In this document: piece by piece, positions 1 through 8,917 of the stretch
Numbering within the stretch: the stretch's first letter is position 1
How the letters are laid out: each line of letters begins with the position of its first letter
Assembly (NCBI RefSeq): GCF_002563855.1
Contig: NZ_PDJQ01000001.1
Location: 372,001 to 436,000, forward strand
DNA length: 64,000 nucleotides
From: Tepidiforma thermophila
GTDB lineage: Bacteria; Chloroflexota; Dehalococcoidia; Tepidiformales; Tepidiformaceae
Direction of reading: 5' to 3'
Program-made: the position numbers and the translations under genes
Notes under the pieces: generated by a model
What the model was told of the DNA's origin: nothing
Databases searched by the model: none
Seen by the model: the letters and a program-made list of their open reading frames with translations, nothing else

Positions 1-1
1 G

Positions 2-3000
2 CGGTTCCCGCGGTTCGCCGCGCCGCTGTGCGAGGCCACCGGGGCTGACCTCCTGCTGCTGGCGGTGACGGAGGGCGACGGAGCGACCGCGCGGGTGGCG
101 GGGTCGTGGCCGGTGGAGCATCCGCCGGCGCTCGTGGGGCGGGTCCTGCCGGCGGAGTCGCTCGGGCTGGAGCTGGGAGCGGCGCTGGCGCACGGGGAGG
201 TGCTCCGGACGGGGGCGGGGGAGCACCCGGCTGCTGAAGCGCTGGCCGGGCTGGGCTACGGCACGGGCTGGGTTTGCACACTCGTTGACCGGGGCGAGCC
301 GGTCGGCCTGGTGCTGGCGGCGTTCCGGGATGGCGCGCCGGATGAACGGGCGCGGGCGCTGCTGCGGGCGGCCGCAGACCTGCTGGCCGCTGCCGCGGCG
401 CGGGAGCGGGAGATGCGCCGGGCGATGACCGCTGCCGCCCGGGCGCGGGCTGCGGCGGAGCTGGCCGCGGGCCTGAGCCGGGGAGACAGCTTCGAGACGC
501 TGTTCACGGCGCTCGCCGGGCTGCTGCCGGAGGCGCTGCCGGTGGACTACCTGGGGCTGGTGCTGCGCGGGCCGGGCGGCTTCGCGCTGGTGGGTGAGAC
601 GCCGGCGGGCGTGCACCGGGGGCTGCCGCCGACGGCCGAGGGGAATGCGTTCATCGAGCAGCTGGCGGCACAGGGCGATGTGCTGCAGTTCCGGCCGGAG
701 GCGGGTGCGAGCCCGGACGACGGGCTGGCCCTGGCGGGCTACGGCCGGGCCGCAATCGGCGTCATTCGCGAAGGAGCCGCGACAGCCGGGCTGCTGATCG
801 TGGCGCGGCAGTCGCGGCGGCGGTTCGACGACGAGGAGCTGGCATTCCTCGGCCTGCTGCGGTCGCTGCTTTCGCAGGCGCTGACCGGGCAGCTGCAGCA
901 GCGCCGGGCCATGGAGGCGGCTTCGCGGGCGCGGGTGCTGAACGAGCTGGCGGTGCACCTCTCGGTTGGGACGCCGCTCGCTGTGGTGTTCCGGGAGCTG
1001 ACGCGGCTGCTGCCGGAGGCGCTGACCTTCGACTGGGTGGCGCTTGCCGCAGTTGACCCCGCAGGGGCGGCGCTGGAGGTCGTTGGGGCGGAACCCGAGG
1101 GCATGCTGCGGGCGGGGATGGCGTTCCCGCTGCAGATGGCGCCACCACCTCCTGTCGCATTCGGCGCAGACGGCATGTACGAGTATGACCCGGCGAAGGC
1201 CGTGACCGAGTTCGGGAAGGCCGTCGGCCGGGCCGGGTACCGGCGGGGGCTGGTGGCGCGGCTGTTCGACGAGGGCCGGCTGGTGGGGTCGCTCAATCTC
1301 GCGCGCCGGGAGGCGGCGCCGTTCAGCGCCGAGGAGCGGGAGTTCGTGGGGGCGCTGGCGCGGCTGCTGGCGGTTGCGGTCGGGAACCGGCGGCGGCTGT
1401 TCGAGGCGACGCGGCTGGCGGAGCGGACACGGATCCTGAACGAGCTGGCGCTCCTGCTGAACCAGGGCGAGGGGCCGGAGGCGTTCTTTGCTGCGCTTGC
1501 TCATCGGCTGCAGGCGGTGCTCGACTTCGACGGCCTGGGGCTCTGGGTGGCGAGCGGCCCGGAGCATTTCCGGGCGGTCGATAGCCTGCGGCGGAGGACC
1601 GTTCAGCCCGGGGACGTCGCACGCCGCGAGTCGTTCGGGACGCTCTTCGAACGGCTCACCGAGCGGACGGTGGTCGAAGCACCGATCGAGGACTTCGGCG
1701 GTCCCATTGCGGCACGGAGCCAGGCGGCTGGCGTGCAGCGGGTCGCCGCCGTGGCGCTGCGGCACGAGGGACGCGACGAAGGGCTGCTGCTGCTCTCGCG
1801 GATGAGCGAGCGGCCGTACGACGCGGAGGAGCTGGCCCACCTCGAGACGGTCGGAGCGCTGCTCGGGCAGGCACTGGCCAACCACCGCAAGGTGCAGGAG
1901 CGGCTGGGTGAAGCGGTGCGCCGGCAGGCGCTCTCCGAGATTACGGCGCTGCTGGAGGGCGGGAGCGACGTGCGGGAGCACTTCGACACGCTGGCGCAGA
2001 CGCTGCTGCAGGCGGTGGGGTTCGACCTGCTCTCGATCACCTACCGCGACCCGGCGACGGGGGCATACCTCCCGATCCGTTCGCACCGGCTGGACATCGA
2101 CGACGACCCGGAGTTCCGGGAGGAGAGCATCCCCGAGACGGCGGAGGCGGGCGGCATCATCCAGTACCGGACGGAGCGGAACCCGCGGCGGGTGCCGCAG
2201 GCGCTCCACCGGGCGGGCTACCGGCGGGCCGCCACAGCGGTGATGACCTCGGCGGAGGGGCCGGAAGGGCTGCTGACGATTGGCCGGCGGGAGGACGAGC
2301 AGTTCACGGACGAGGAGCTGGAGTTCATCCGGCTGGTCGCGGCGCTGCTGGGGCAGGCAGTGGCGAACCGGCGCGGGGCCGAAGCACGGCGGCGCGAGGA
2401 GGAGGAGCAGCGGGTCGTGGCAGCGGCTGCCGCGGCGGTGGCGAAAGAACGGGACCCACGGAAGCTGGCTGCGGCGCTGGTCGAGGCCGTCCGAGGGTTC
2501 ATCCCGGAGCCGGAGGTGCGGATCGCGTTCCTGCGCGGGGGCGAGCTGGAGGTCGTGCGCGAGCGGGGCGACGAGCTGCGGGTGCCGGTCGGGCCGAACG
2601 TCGGGCGGGCGATAGCAGAGGGCGTGCCGGCGGTCTTCGGGCCCGAGGACCCGGCGGTGTCCGAGGTCGCCCGGCGGGAGATGGCGGAGTCGGGGATCGT
2701 TTCGCGGATTGCTGCGCCGGCCCGCGCCGGCGGCGAGACGGTGGGGATGCTGCTGCTCTTCAGCAAGGCGCCGGCATTCCGGCCCGGCGCCCGGGAAGCG
2801 CGGCTGGCGCAGCTGATTGCGGACTTCCTGGGCCCGGCGATGGCGAACATGCTGGCGCTGGAGCGGGAGCGGCAGGAAGCGGAGGACCAGGCGATTGTCG
2901 CGGCCGCGGCTGCAGCAGTCGCCCGGGAGGATGACGCGCTGGCGATCACGCATGCGCTGACGGAAGCGGCCCGGCGGTTCGTGCCGGCGCCGTTCGTGAC

Positions 3001-6000
3001 CTTCGGCTTCCTCGAGGGAGAGACGGCGGTCTTCCTCAACCGGGCGGGGCCGCCGACAACGGTTCCGCTGGGGGCGAACTTCCGCGAAGCGCTCGACCAG
3101 GGCGTTGCGGTGGTGCCGGCGGCTGCGGGCCGGGCGTCGCAGGCGGGGGCGCTGCCAGAGCTCCAGGCACTCGGCATCCAGGCGCACATCATCGCGGCGG
3201 CGACCTCGGCCGGCACGCCGGTCGGGCTGCTGGTCGTGGGCTCGCGGGACCCGGCCTTTTCCCCGGGGGAGCGGGAGACGCGGCTCGTCCGGCTCATTGC
3301 GGATATCGCCGGCCCGGCGATGGCGAACGCGCGGGCGGCGGAGCGGGCCCGGCTGGAGGCGGAGGACCAGCGGCTGCTGGCCGAGATTGCGGCTGTCGCG
3401 GCGCGGGAGTCGACGCCTGATGCGATCACGGTGGCGCTGCAGCGGCCGCTGCGGTCGCTGGTCCCGCTGCCGATCATCGCCTTCGGGTTCCGGGAGGGCG
3501 AGCGGCTCGTCTTCCCGCTGGGCGACGGCACCGTCTTCGAGTCGGAGATTGACGCGTATGCGCAGCTGGCTGAGGCGGAGGGGCAGACGTATGCCAACAG
3601 CCTCCCGGACGACATCGACCCGCGCAGCCCGCTCTGGCGGATGGGCGCGAAGGCGGCCTCGACCACGGTGGCGCGGGCCGGCGGGCGGACGCTCGGCTTC
3701 CTGGTGGTGGCCTCGCGCGACCAGGAGTACCGGTTCGGGGAGCGGGAGCTCCGGCTGCTGCGGCTGATTGCCCAGATTGTGGGCCCGGCGATGGAGAACG
3801 CGCGGGCGGCGCAGCGGGCGCGGGAAGATGCGGAAGAGCAGCGGTTCCTGGCGGAGGCGGCGCGGATTGCGGCGGCCGCAGCCGACGAGCGGGAGCTGGT
3901 GCGCGGGCTCGGGCGGCACTTCCGGACGCTGGTGCCGGCGAGCCGGTTCGACCTCCTGGTGCGGCGGGAGGACGGCGACCTCGAGAGCGTGGCCGTGCCG
4001 GGGCTGCTCTTCCCGTTCGATGCGAATCTCGCGCGGACCTCCTCCGAGGGGCAGGTCGTGGCCTCGCCGGCGGACCCGCGGGAGAGCGAGGAATCACGCC
4101 GGCGGATGCAGGAGCTGGGGATTGTGACCTACGTCTCGACGCGGCTGGCGGCCGGGGGCCGGGAGATCGGGACGTTCTGGATTGGGAGCGGCGACCCGGA
4201 CTACCGGCCGACGGAGCGGCACCTGCGTATCTTCCGGATGGCGGCCGACCTGGCCGGTCCCGCGCTTGCGAGCCTGCTCGAGCTGCGGCGGAGGCAGGAG
4301 GAGGCCGAGGAGCAGCGGTTCCTCGCCGATGCGGCCGCTGCCGCCGCACGGGCGACGACAGATGTGCAGTTCCTTGCGGGGCTGGAGGAGCTGTTCGGGC
4401 GGGCGGTGCCGCAGGCGAGGATTGGGTTCTTCTACCTCGACGGCGAGGAGCTGGTGAACCCGGTCGACGGGTCCCGCTGGACCGCGGGGCCGGCACTTCG
4501 GCGGGCGATTAGCGCGGGGCAGTCGGTGGACACGGTCGATACCTCGGATGCGCTGCCGGAGAACCGGGCGCGGATCGCAGCGGCCGGGCTGCGCCGGTGG
4601 GTAACAACGGCCGCGGCCTCCGAGGGCGAGTTCATCGGCGTGCTGGTCGTCGGGACGGGGGACGCTGCATACCAGTTCAGCGAGCGGGACCTGCGCCGCT
4701 GCCGGCTGGTGGCGGATATCGCCGGGCCGGCGATGGCGAACTTCCGGGAGCGGCGGCGCCGGCTGGAAGAGGCGGAGGACGAGCGCGTGGTGGCGAGCGT
4801 GGCGGCTGCCGCAGCCGCGGCGCGGACGATCGCCGAGGTGGTGAACTGTCTGCCGGCCGCGCTGGGGGCGCGGGTGCCTGGCGCCTACGCGATGTACGGG
4901 TTCGTGGAGGGCGACAGCATCGCCTACCAGGTGACGGACCCGGAGGGGCTGCGGGTCATCGGGCAGGAGGAGCTGGTGATGCAGTTCTCGCCGGTGGGCC
5001 GGGCGGCGCTGGCGACCGGGCAGGGCGTGGGGGACCTTGCGCCGTACCGGGACCGCTTCTACGGCGAGCTGGGGCTGTGCGCCTACGCGCTGACGGCCTA
5101 TCACGCCGCGGGGGGCATCCCGGGGATGCTGATGGTGGCGAGCCGGGACCCGTCGTTCCGGTTCGGGCCGCGCGAGCTGGCGCTGCTGCGGCGTGTCACG
5201 GGCATCGTCGGGCCGGTGATCGAGACCGTGCGGGCGCAGGCGGAGCGGGACCGCCAGGCGGAAGAGGAGCGGATCCTCGCGGAGGCGAGCGCGGCAGCGG
5301 CGACCGCCCAGGGGCCGACCGCCATCCTGCGGGCGGTGCTCCCGGCGCTGGAGCGGTTCGTGCCGCAGCCGTTCGCGGCGTTCGGGCGGTTCGACGGCGA
5401 CGTGCTGGCCTGGCCCCACCTGCTCGGGGGCGAGCTGCGGCTGCCGGTGTTGCCCCACGAAGCGGAGGCGCGGCGGACCGGGCAGGCGGTCGTCCCGGGC
5501 GAGGCGCTGCCGGCTTCGCACTTCGGGCCGAACTTCGGGTTTTCGACGGTGAGCTACACGGCGAGCTACTCCGGCGGCGCGGCGACGGGGCTGCTGCTGG
5601 TGGCGAGCAGGCTGCCCGGGCACCGGTTTTCGGAGCGGGACCTCGCGCTCATCCGGCGGATCGCCCAGGTGGTCGGACCTGCCGTGGAGGCGTCGATCGC
5701 GACGCAGGAGCGGGAGCGGCAGGCGGCGATCTACGGGCTGATCCTGCGGTCGCTCTCGGAGGCGGTCATCCTGTCAGACGCCTCGGGGAGGACGGTGTTT
5801 GCGAATGCGCTCGGGCGGGAGATCGTCCGCGCGATCGACCCGGAGGGCCGTGCGACCACCCTGGAGGAAGCCGCCGCGATGCTGCCGGAGGACCTCCGCG
5901 AGGCGTTCCGGGCAGCGGTCGAAGAGGGGAAGGGCTCGCGCGGACGGACGTCGCTCACCATCGGCGGCGAGACGCGCTGGTTCGACTACGAGTACGTGCC

Positions 6001-7222
6001 GCTCGCTGATCCGCAGCTGCGGGTGCTGACGGTGGCCGCCGACGTGACGGAGGAGGTGCGGCGGGAGGAAGAGGAGGAGCGCAAGCGGGAGCGGATGGAG
6101 CAGGCCTCGCGGCTGGCGGCGCTGGGCGAGCTGATCGGCGGGGTGGCACACGAGCTGAACAACCCGCTGACGGCGATCCTCGGGTTTGCGGAGGTGCTGG
6201 CGCTTTCGGACACGACCGGGCAGATGGGCGAGGAGCTGGGAATCATCCAGAAGGAGGCGCTGCGGGCGCGGAACATCGTCCGGGACCTGCTGTTCATTGC
6301 GCGGCCGGGAACCGTCGAGCATGGGCCGGTCGGGCTTGCAGAGGTGGTCGGCCATGTACAGCGGCTGCGGGAGCGGGCGTGGCAGGCGGCCGGCATCGAC
6401 GTGCAGGTCGCGCTGGCAGAGGAGCTGACGGCCTGGGGGAACGAACACCAGCTCACGCAGGTGCTCATCAACCTGGTCACGAACGCCGAGCACGCGCTGG
6501 AGGGCAGGGCGACGCGGCGGATTGTCATCGAAGGCGGGCGGGACGAACGGGGGAACATCCGCATTGCGGTGAGCGACACCGGGGCGGGCATGGACGAAGC
6601 GACCCGGGCGCGGATCTTCGAACCGTTCTTCACGACGAAGCAGGGCTTCGGCACGGGTCTTGGACTGTCGCTGAGCTACTCCATCATCCAGTCGCACGGG
6701 GGGACGATCGACTGCATTTCGGCGCCGGGCGTGGGCACCACCTTCGTCATCACGCTGCCGGCGCCGCCGGGGGATGCCGGCCGGGGGGACGAAACGGGAG
6801 CGCCCGCCCCGGGACGGCAGGCGACGGTGCTCGTCATCGACGACGAGCCGAGCCTGCGGAAGGTGTGCCGGCGGCTGGTGGAGAGCCTCGGGCACCGCTG
6901 CCTCGAGGCGGAGAAAAGCGCGCGGGCGCTGGAGCTGGCGGCGCAGGCAGACCCCGATATCGTGCTGTGCGACTACCGGCTGGCGACGGAGACCGCGGAC
7001 GCGGTGTTCGCGGGGTTCGAGGCGCAGCTGCCGCACCTTATCCCGCGGACGATTCTCGCCACCGGGGCGACGACCGACGCCGGCGTCGCTGCCCTCATCG
7101 AGCGGTACGGGGTGGAGCTCCTGCCGAAACCGTACGGCATTGAGGATATTTCGCGAATCCTGCGGGAGCGGCTGGGCGAGGATGGGACGGAGGCGCCGAC
7201 TCAGGCGGGCAGTTCGGGCTGA
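2..7222 (+). CDS. Giant multi-GAF hybrid sensor histidine kinase, 5' end outside the window
   Basis: The frame is open from base 2 and already reads like the middle of a GAF domain before the first GTG (65), so the true start lies upstream. Numbered from that GTG, about twelve GAF-like units run to residue ~1890. A PAS domain follows (~1895-2000), then HisKA with the phospho-acceptor His in VAHELNNPLTA (~2040), HATPase_c with an N box (INLVTNAEHAL) and G boxes (DTGAGMD, GTGLGLS), and a C-terminal receiver (VLVIDDEP, phospho-Asp in VLCDYRL, Lys in LPKPY). No transmembrane helix is visible in the part seen. The last seven GAF units share a GPAMAN-type end followed by a charged linker, which points to internal duplication. 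It is presumably a cytoplasmic sensor of unknown ligand. It converges on mutM with a 22-nt overlap. Confidence 0.93.
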   Translation, partial: RFPRFAAPLCEATGADLLLLAVTEGDGATARVAGSWPVEHPPALVGRVLPAESLGLELGAALAHGEVLRTGAGEHPAAEALAGLGYGTGWVCTLVDRGEPVGLVLAAFRDGAPDERARALLRAAADLLAAAAAREREMRRAMTAAARARAAAELAAGLSRGDSFETLFTALAGLLPEALPVDYLGLVLRGPGGFALVGETPAGVHRGLPPTAEGNAFIEQLAAQGDVLQFRPEAGASPDDGLALAGYGRAAIGVIREGAATAGLLIVARQSRRRFDDEELAFLGLLRSLLSQALTGQLQQRRAMEAASRARVLNELAVHLSVGTPLAVVFRELTRLLPEALTFDWVALAAVDPAGAALEVVGAEPEGMLRAGMAFPLQMAPPPPVAFGADGMYEYDPAKAVTEFGKAVGRAGYRRGLVARLFDEGRLVGSLNLARREAAPFSAEEREFVGALARLLAVAVGNRRRLFEATRLAERTRILNELALLLNQGEGPEAFFAALAHRLQAVLDFDGLGLWVASGPEHFRAVDSLRRRTVQPGDVARRESFGTLFERLTERTVVEAPIEDFGGPIAARSQAAGVQRVAAVALRHEGRDEGLLLLSRMSERPYDAEELAHLETVGALLGQALANHRKVQERLGEAVRRQALSEITALLEGGSDVREHFDTLAQTLLQAVGFDLLSITYRDPATGAYLPIRSHRLDIDDDPEFREESIPETAEAGGIIQYRTERNPRRVPQALHRAGYRRAATAVMTSAEGPEGLLTIGRREDEQFTDEELEFIRLVAALLGQAVANRRGAEARRREEEEQRVVAAAAAAVAKERDPRKLAAALVEAVRGFIPEPEVRIAFLRGGELEVVRERGDELRVPVGPNVGRAIAEGVPAVFGPEDPAVSEVARREMAESGIVSRIAAPARAGGETVGMLLLFSKAPAFRPGAREARLAQLIADFLGPAMANMLALERERQEAEDQAIVAAAAAAVAREDDALAITHALTEAARRFVPAPFVTFGFLEGETAVFLNRAGPPTTVPLGANFREALDQGVAVVPAAAGRASQAGALPELQALGIQAHIIAAATSAGTPVGLLVVGSRDPAFSPGERETRLVRLIADIAGPAMANARAAERARLEAEDQRLLAEIAAVAARESTPDAITVALQRPLRSLVPLPIIAFGFREGERLVFPLGDGTVFESEIDAYAQLAEAEGQTYANSLPDDIDPRSPLWRMGAKAASTTVARAGGRTLGFLVVASRDQEYRFGERELRLLRLIAQIVGPAMENARAAQRAREDAEEQRFLAEAARIAAAAADERELVRGLGRHFRTLVPASRFDLLVRREDGDLESVAVPGLLFPFDANLARTSSEGQVVASPADPRESEESRRRMQELGIVTYVSTRLAAGGREIGTFWIGSGDPDYRPTERHLRIFRMAADLAGPALASLLELRRRQEEAEEQRFLADAAAAAARATTDVQFLAGLEELFGRAVPQARIGFFYLDGEELVNPVDGSRWTAGPALRRAISAGQSVDTVDTSDALPENRARIAAAGLRRWVTTAAASEGEFIGVLVVGTGDAAYQFSERDLRRCRLVADIAGPAMANFRERRRRLEEAEDERVVASVAAAAAAARTIAEVVNCLPAALGARVPGAYAMYGFVEGDSIAYQVTDPEGLRVIGQEELVMQFSPVGRAALATGQGVGDLAPYRDRFYGELGLCAYALTAYHAAGGIPGMLMVASRDPSFRFGPRELALLRRVTGIVGPVIETVRAQAERDRQAEEERILAEASAAAATAQGPTAILRAVLPALERFVPQPFAAFGRFDGDVLAWPHLLGGELRLPVLPHEAEARRTGQAVVPGEALPASHFGPNFGFSTVSYTASYSGGAATGLLLVASRLPGHRFSERDLALIRRIAQVVGPAVEASIATQERERQAAIYGLILRSLSEAVILSDASGRTVFANALGREIVRAIDPEGRATTLEEAAAMLPEDLREAFRAAVEEGKGSRGRTSLTIGGETRWFDYEYVPLADPQLRVLTVAADVTEEVRREEEEERKRERMEQASRLAALGELIGGVAHELNNPLTAILGFAEVLALSDTTGQMGEELGIIQKEALRARNIVRDLLFIARPGTVEHGPVGLAEVVGHVQRLRERAWQAAGIDVQVALAEELTAWGNEHQLTQVLINLVTNAEHALEGRATRRIVIEGGRDERGNIRIAVSDTGAGMDEATRARIFEPFFTTKQGFGTGLGLSLSYSIIQSHGGTIDCISAPGVGTTFVITLPAPPGDAGRGDETGAPAPGRQATVLVIDDEPSLRKVCRRLVESLGHRCLEAEKSARALELAAQADPDIVLCDYRLATETADAVFAGFEAQLPHLIPRTILATGATTDAGVAALIERYGVELLPKPYGIEDISRILRERLGEDGTEAPTQAGSSG

Positions 7223-8028
7223 CACTGCCGGCAGAAGCTGGTGATGCGCTGGTTCGCGGTGATTTCGGTGATGGGGGTGCCGCAGCGGGGGCAGGGCTGG
7301 CCGCCGCGCCGGTGGACGCGGAGGAAGTCGCGGCGCTCTTCGTAATCGAGGGTGCCGTCGCGGACCATGGCGGCGCGGGCGAGGGGCGTGGCCCAGGCCA
7401 TCACCTCGCGGGCGGCGCGGAACAGGCAGCGGAGCTCGTCCGGGGTAAGCTTCGTGCGCGCGGTGTAGGGATTGATGCGGGCTTCCCAGAGGATTTCGTC
7501 GGCGTAGGCGTTGCCGATGCCCTGGACGAACTCGGCGTTCACGAGGATGTTCTTGATGCCGCCGCGGTACTTCGCGATGCGGGCGAGCCAGGCGTCTTCG
7601 GTCAGGGCGGGGTCGAGGAGGTCGGGGCCGCCGGCGGCCCAGCCGGGGATGGCTTCGAGGCCGTCGGCCGGGAGGAGGTAGAGCTTGCCCATGAGGCGCT
7701 CGTCGGCGTAGCGGAGGGAGCGGCCGCCGTCGATCTCGAGGACGAGGCAGGTCTTTGCGGGGAGCTTCACGGCGGGGTCGACGTACTGGAAGCGGCCGGT
7801 GAGCATCGGATTGACGGCAAGGACGCGGCCGGAGGCAAGGGAAAGGAGGAGGAACTTGCCGCGGCGGCCGAAGGCGGTGAATGCATCGCCGGGGAGGGTT
7901 TCGCGGAACTCGCTGGCGGGCGTGCGGAAGACGACGGGGATGCGGACGGCGCCGGCGGCGATCCGGCGCCCGGTGAGCTGCTCGGCAAAGAAGCCGCGGA
8001 TGGCTTCGAGCTCGGGGATTTCGGGCAT
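7201..8028 (-). CDS. mutM: Formamidopyrimidine-DNA glycosylase (Fpg/MutM)
   Basis: 275 aa. Base-excision repair enzyme that removes oxidised purines such as 8-oxoG and cleaves the abasic site. The start MPEIPELE supplies the catalytic N-terminal Pro and Glu of the family. The conserved Lys is in GRRGKFLLL, and the helix-two-turn-helix region contains IGNAYADEILW. The C-terminal zinc finger is C-x2-C-x16-C-x2-C (CPRCG ... FCRQCQ). An in-frame extension to 8106 is rejected because MPEIPEL must be the N-terminus and because a TATACT box ends 6 nt before this ATG. The stop lies inside the 3' end of the convergent histidine-kinase gene. Nei-like specificity cannot be excluded from sequence alone. 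Confidence 0.95.
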   Translation of the reverse strand: MPEIPELEAIRGFFAEQLTGRRIAAGAVRIPVVFRTPASEFRETLPGDAFTAFGRRGKFLLLSLASGRVLAVNPMLTGRFQYVDPAVKLPAKTCLVLEIDGGRSLRYADERLMGKLYLLPADGLEAIPGWAAGGPDLLDPALTEDAWLARIAKYRGGIKNILVNAEFVQGIGNAYADEILWEARINPYTARTKLTPDELRCLFRAAREVMAWATPLARAAMVRDGTLDYEERRDFLRVHRRGGQPCPRCGTPITEITANQRITSFCRQCQPELPA

Positions 8029-8034
8029 GGGTGG

Positions 8035-8040
8035 AGTATA
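8035..8040 (-). promoter_or_regulatory. -10 box TATACT of mutM, leaderless configuration
   Basis: TATACT on the minus strand ends 6 nt before the mutM ATG, so transcription would begin at or next to the start codon. The same element with the same flank (GGAGTATAGGAGGGA on the plus strand) precedes the GATase gene at 17929. Confidence 0.6.
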
Positions 8041-8175
8041 GGAGGGAGGAGGGAGCCCCGCCCCGGCACCGGCCCCCCGCCGAGGGAGGGGGAGATTGGA
8101 GAGCATCTCATCCCTCCTCCCTGGGGGCGGGGAGGTCAGGGGGCGGGGCCTCCCTCCTCCCCTGGGGAGGGGAAG
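8041..8175. repeat. Interspersed GC-rich intergenic repeat, copy A
   Basis: Purine/pyrimidine-biased DNA beginning GGAGGGAGGAGGGAGCCCCG and containing CACCGGCCCC and CCGAGGGAGG. Those blocks recur at 14461 and 17941. Its distal part has CCTCCCTCCTCCCC followed by GG and GGGGAGG, matching the unit of the 18.1-18.5 kb array. It fills the mutM-thioesterase gap and holds no gene. Confidence 0.65.
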
Positions 8176-8188
8176 GGGGTGGCGGGGG

Positions 8189-8857
8189 TCAGCGGGTGAG
8201 GCGGCTGAAGTCGACGGAGATGAAGATGCCTTCGGCCTCGGCGCAGAGGGTTTCGCCGGCGTGGAGGGTGCCGGCGGCGAAGATTTTGCGGCCTTCGACG
8301 CGGTCGACGCGGGCCTCGAAGACGACTTCGGTGTGGAGGGGCGTCGGACGGCGGTAGCGGATGGTGAGGGTGCCGGTCATGCCCGGGCGGCCGGTCCGGG
8401 CCTGCGCCATGCCGAGCACTTCATCGAAGGCAGCGGCGATGATGCCGCCGTGGACGTGGCCGGGCGGGCCTTCGTACTGGGCGCCGAAGGTTGCGCGGCC
8501 GACGATCCGGTCGCCGTCGATCTCCATGCGGAGCGGCGGCGCGACCGGGTTGCCGAGCCCGATGACGGGGCTGCGGTCGAACATGGCGCGGGCGTCGCCG
8601 GCGGGTGCGGACTCGGCGAAGCCCCACGGGCGGTGGCCGGTGCGGGTGGCTTCGAGGCGGGCGCCGAACTGCTCCATCGCCTCGGCGGCGGCGAGGAGGT
8701 CGGCTTCGTCGGCCTGCATATCGGTGAGGGCCTCGGCGACGATGCGCATGGCGGCGGCGAGGCGGTGGAGGGCGGCGCGCTGGCCGGTGGGCGGCTCATC
8801 GGGCGGCACCCAGTTCGCGAGGGAGGCGATGGACTGGCCGAACGGGTCGTCGCTCAT
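8189..8857 (-). CDS. PaaI/YbgC-type hotdog thioesterase family protein
   Basis: 222 aa. The C-terminal ~130 residues form a hotdog fold with the signature GHVHGGIIAAAFDEVLG. That is the acyl-CoA thioesterase pattern HGG...D, in which Asp or Glu acts in hydrolysis. Strands TLTIRYRRPTPL and ISVDFSRL complete the domain. The N-terminal ~90 residues are helical and not assigned. A GTG at 8893 would add 12 residues, but a GATAAT box sits exactly 6 nt before the ATG at 8857, so 8857 is chosen. Its neighbours on the same strand include a CoA-transferase, so acyl-CoA metabolism is the likely context; the substrate is unknown. Confidence 0.85.
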   Translation of the reverse strand: MSDDPFGQSIASLANWVPPDEPPTGQRAALHRLAAAMRIVAEALTDMQADEADLLAAAEAMEQFGARLEATRTGHRPWGFAESAPAGDARAMFDRSPVIGLGNPVAPPLRMEIDGDRIVGRATFGAQYEGPPGHVHGGIIAAAFDEVLGMAQARTGRPGMTGTLTIRYRRPTPLHTEVVFEARVDRVEGRKIFAAGTLHAGETLCAEAEGIFISVDFSRLTR

Positions 8858-8863
8858 GCGTGA

Positions 8864-8869
8864 ATTATC
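8864..8869 (-). promoter_or_regulatory. -10 box GATAAT of the thioesterase gene
   Basis: GATAAT on the minus strand is 6 nt from the ATG at 8857, the leaderless arrangement seen repeatedly in this window. Confidence 0.5.
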
Positions 8870-8917
8870 GGCGCCGGGGGCGAGCCGGGCCACCGGGCGG
8901 GGCGCGGCCGGCGCGGG

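Noticed and set aside
2218-3666. Minus-strand frame of 482 codons within the GAF array
   Set aside because: Ser/Ala/Arg-rich antisense of the GAF units; no conserved motif.
5774-7225. Minus-strand frame of 483 codons opposite the kinase
   Set aside because: Arg/Pro/His-rich shadow of the HisKA-HATPase-REC coding sequence; no domain content.
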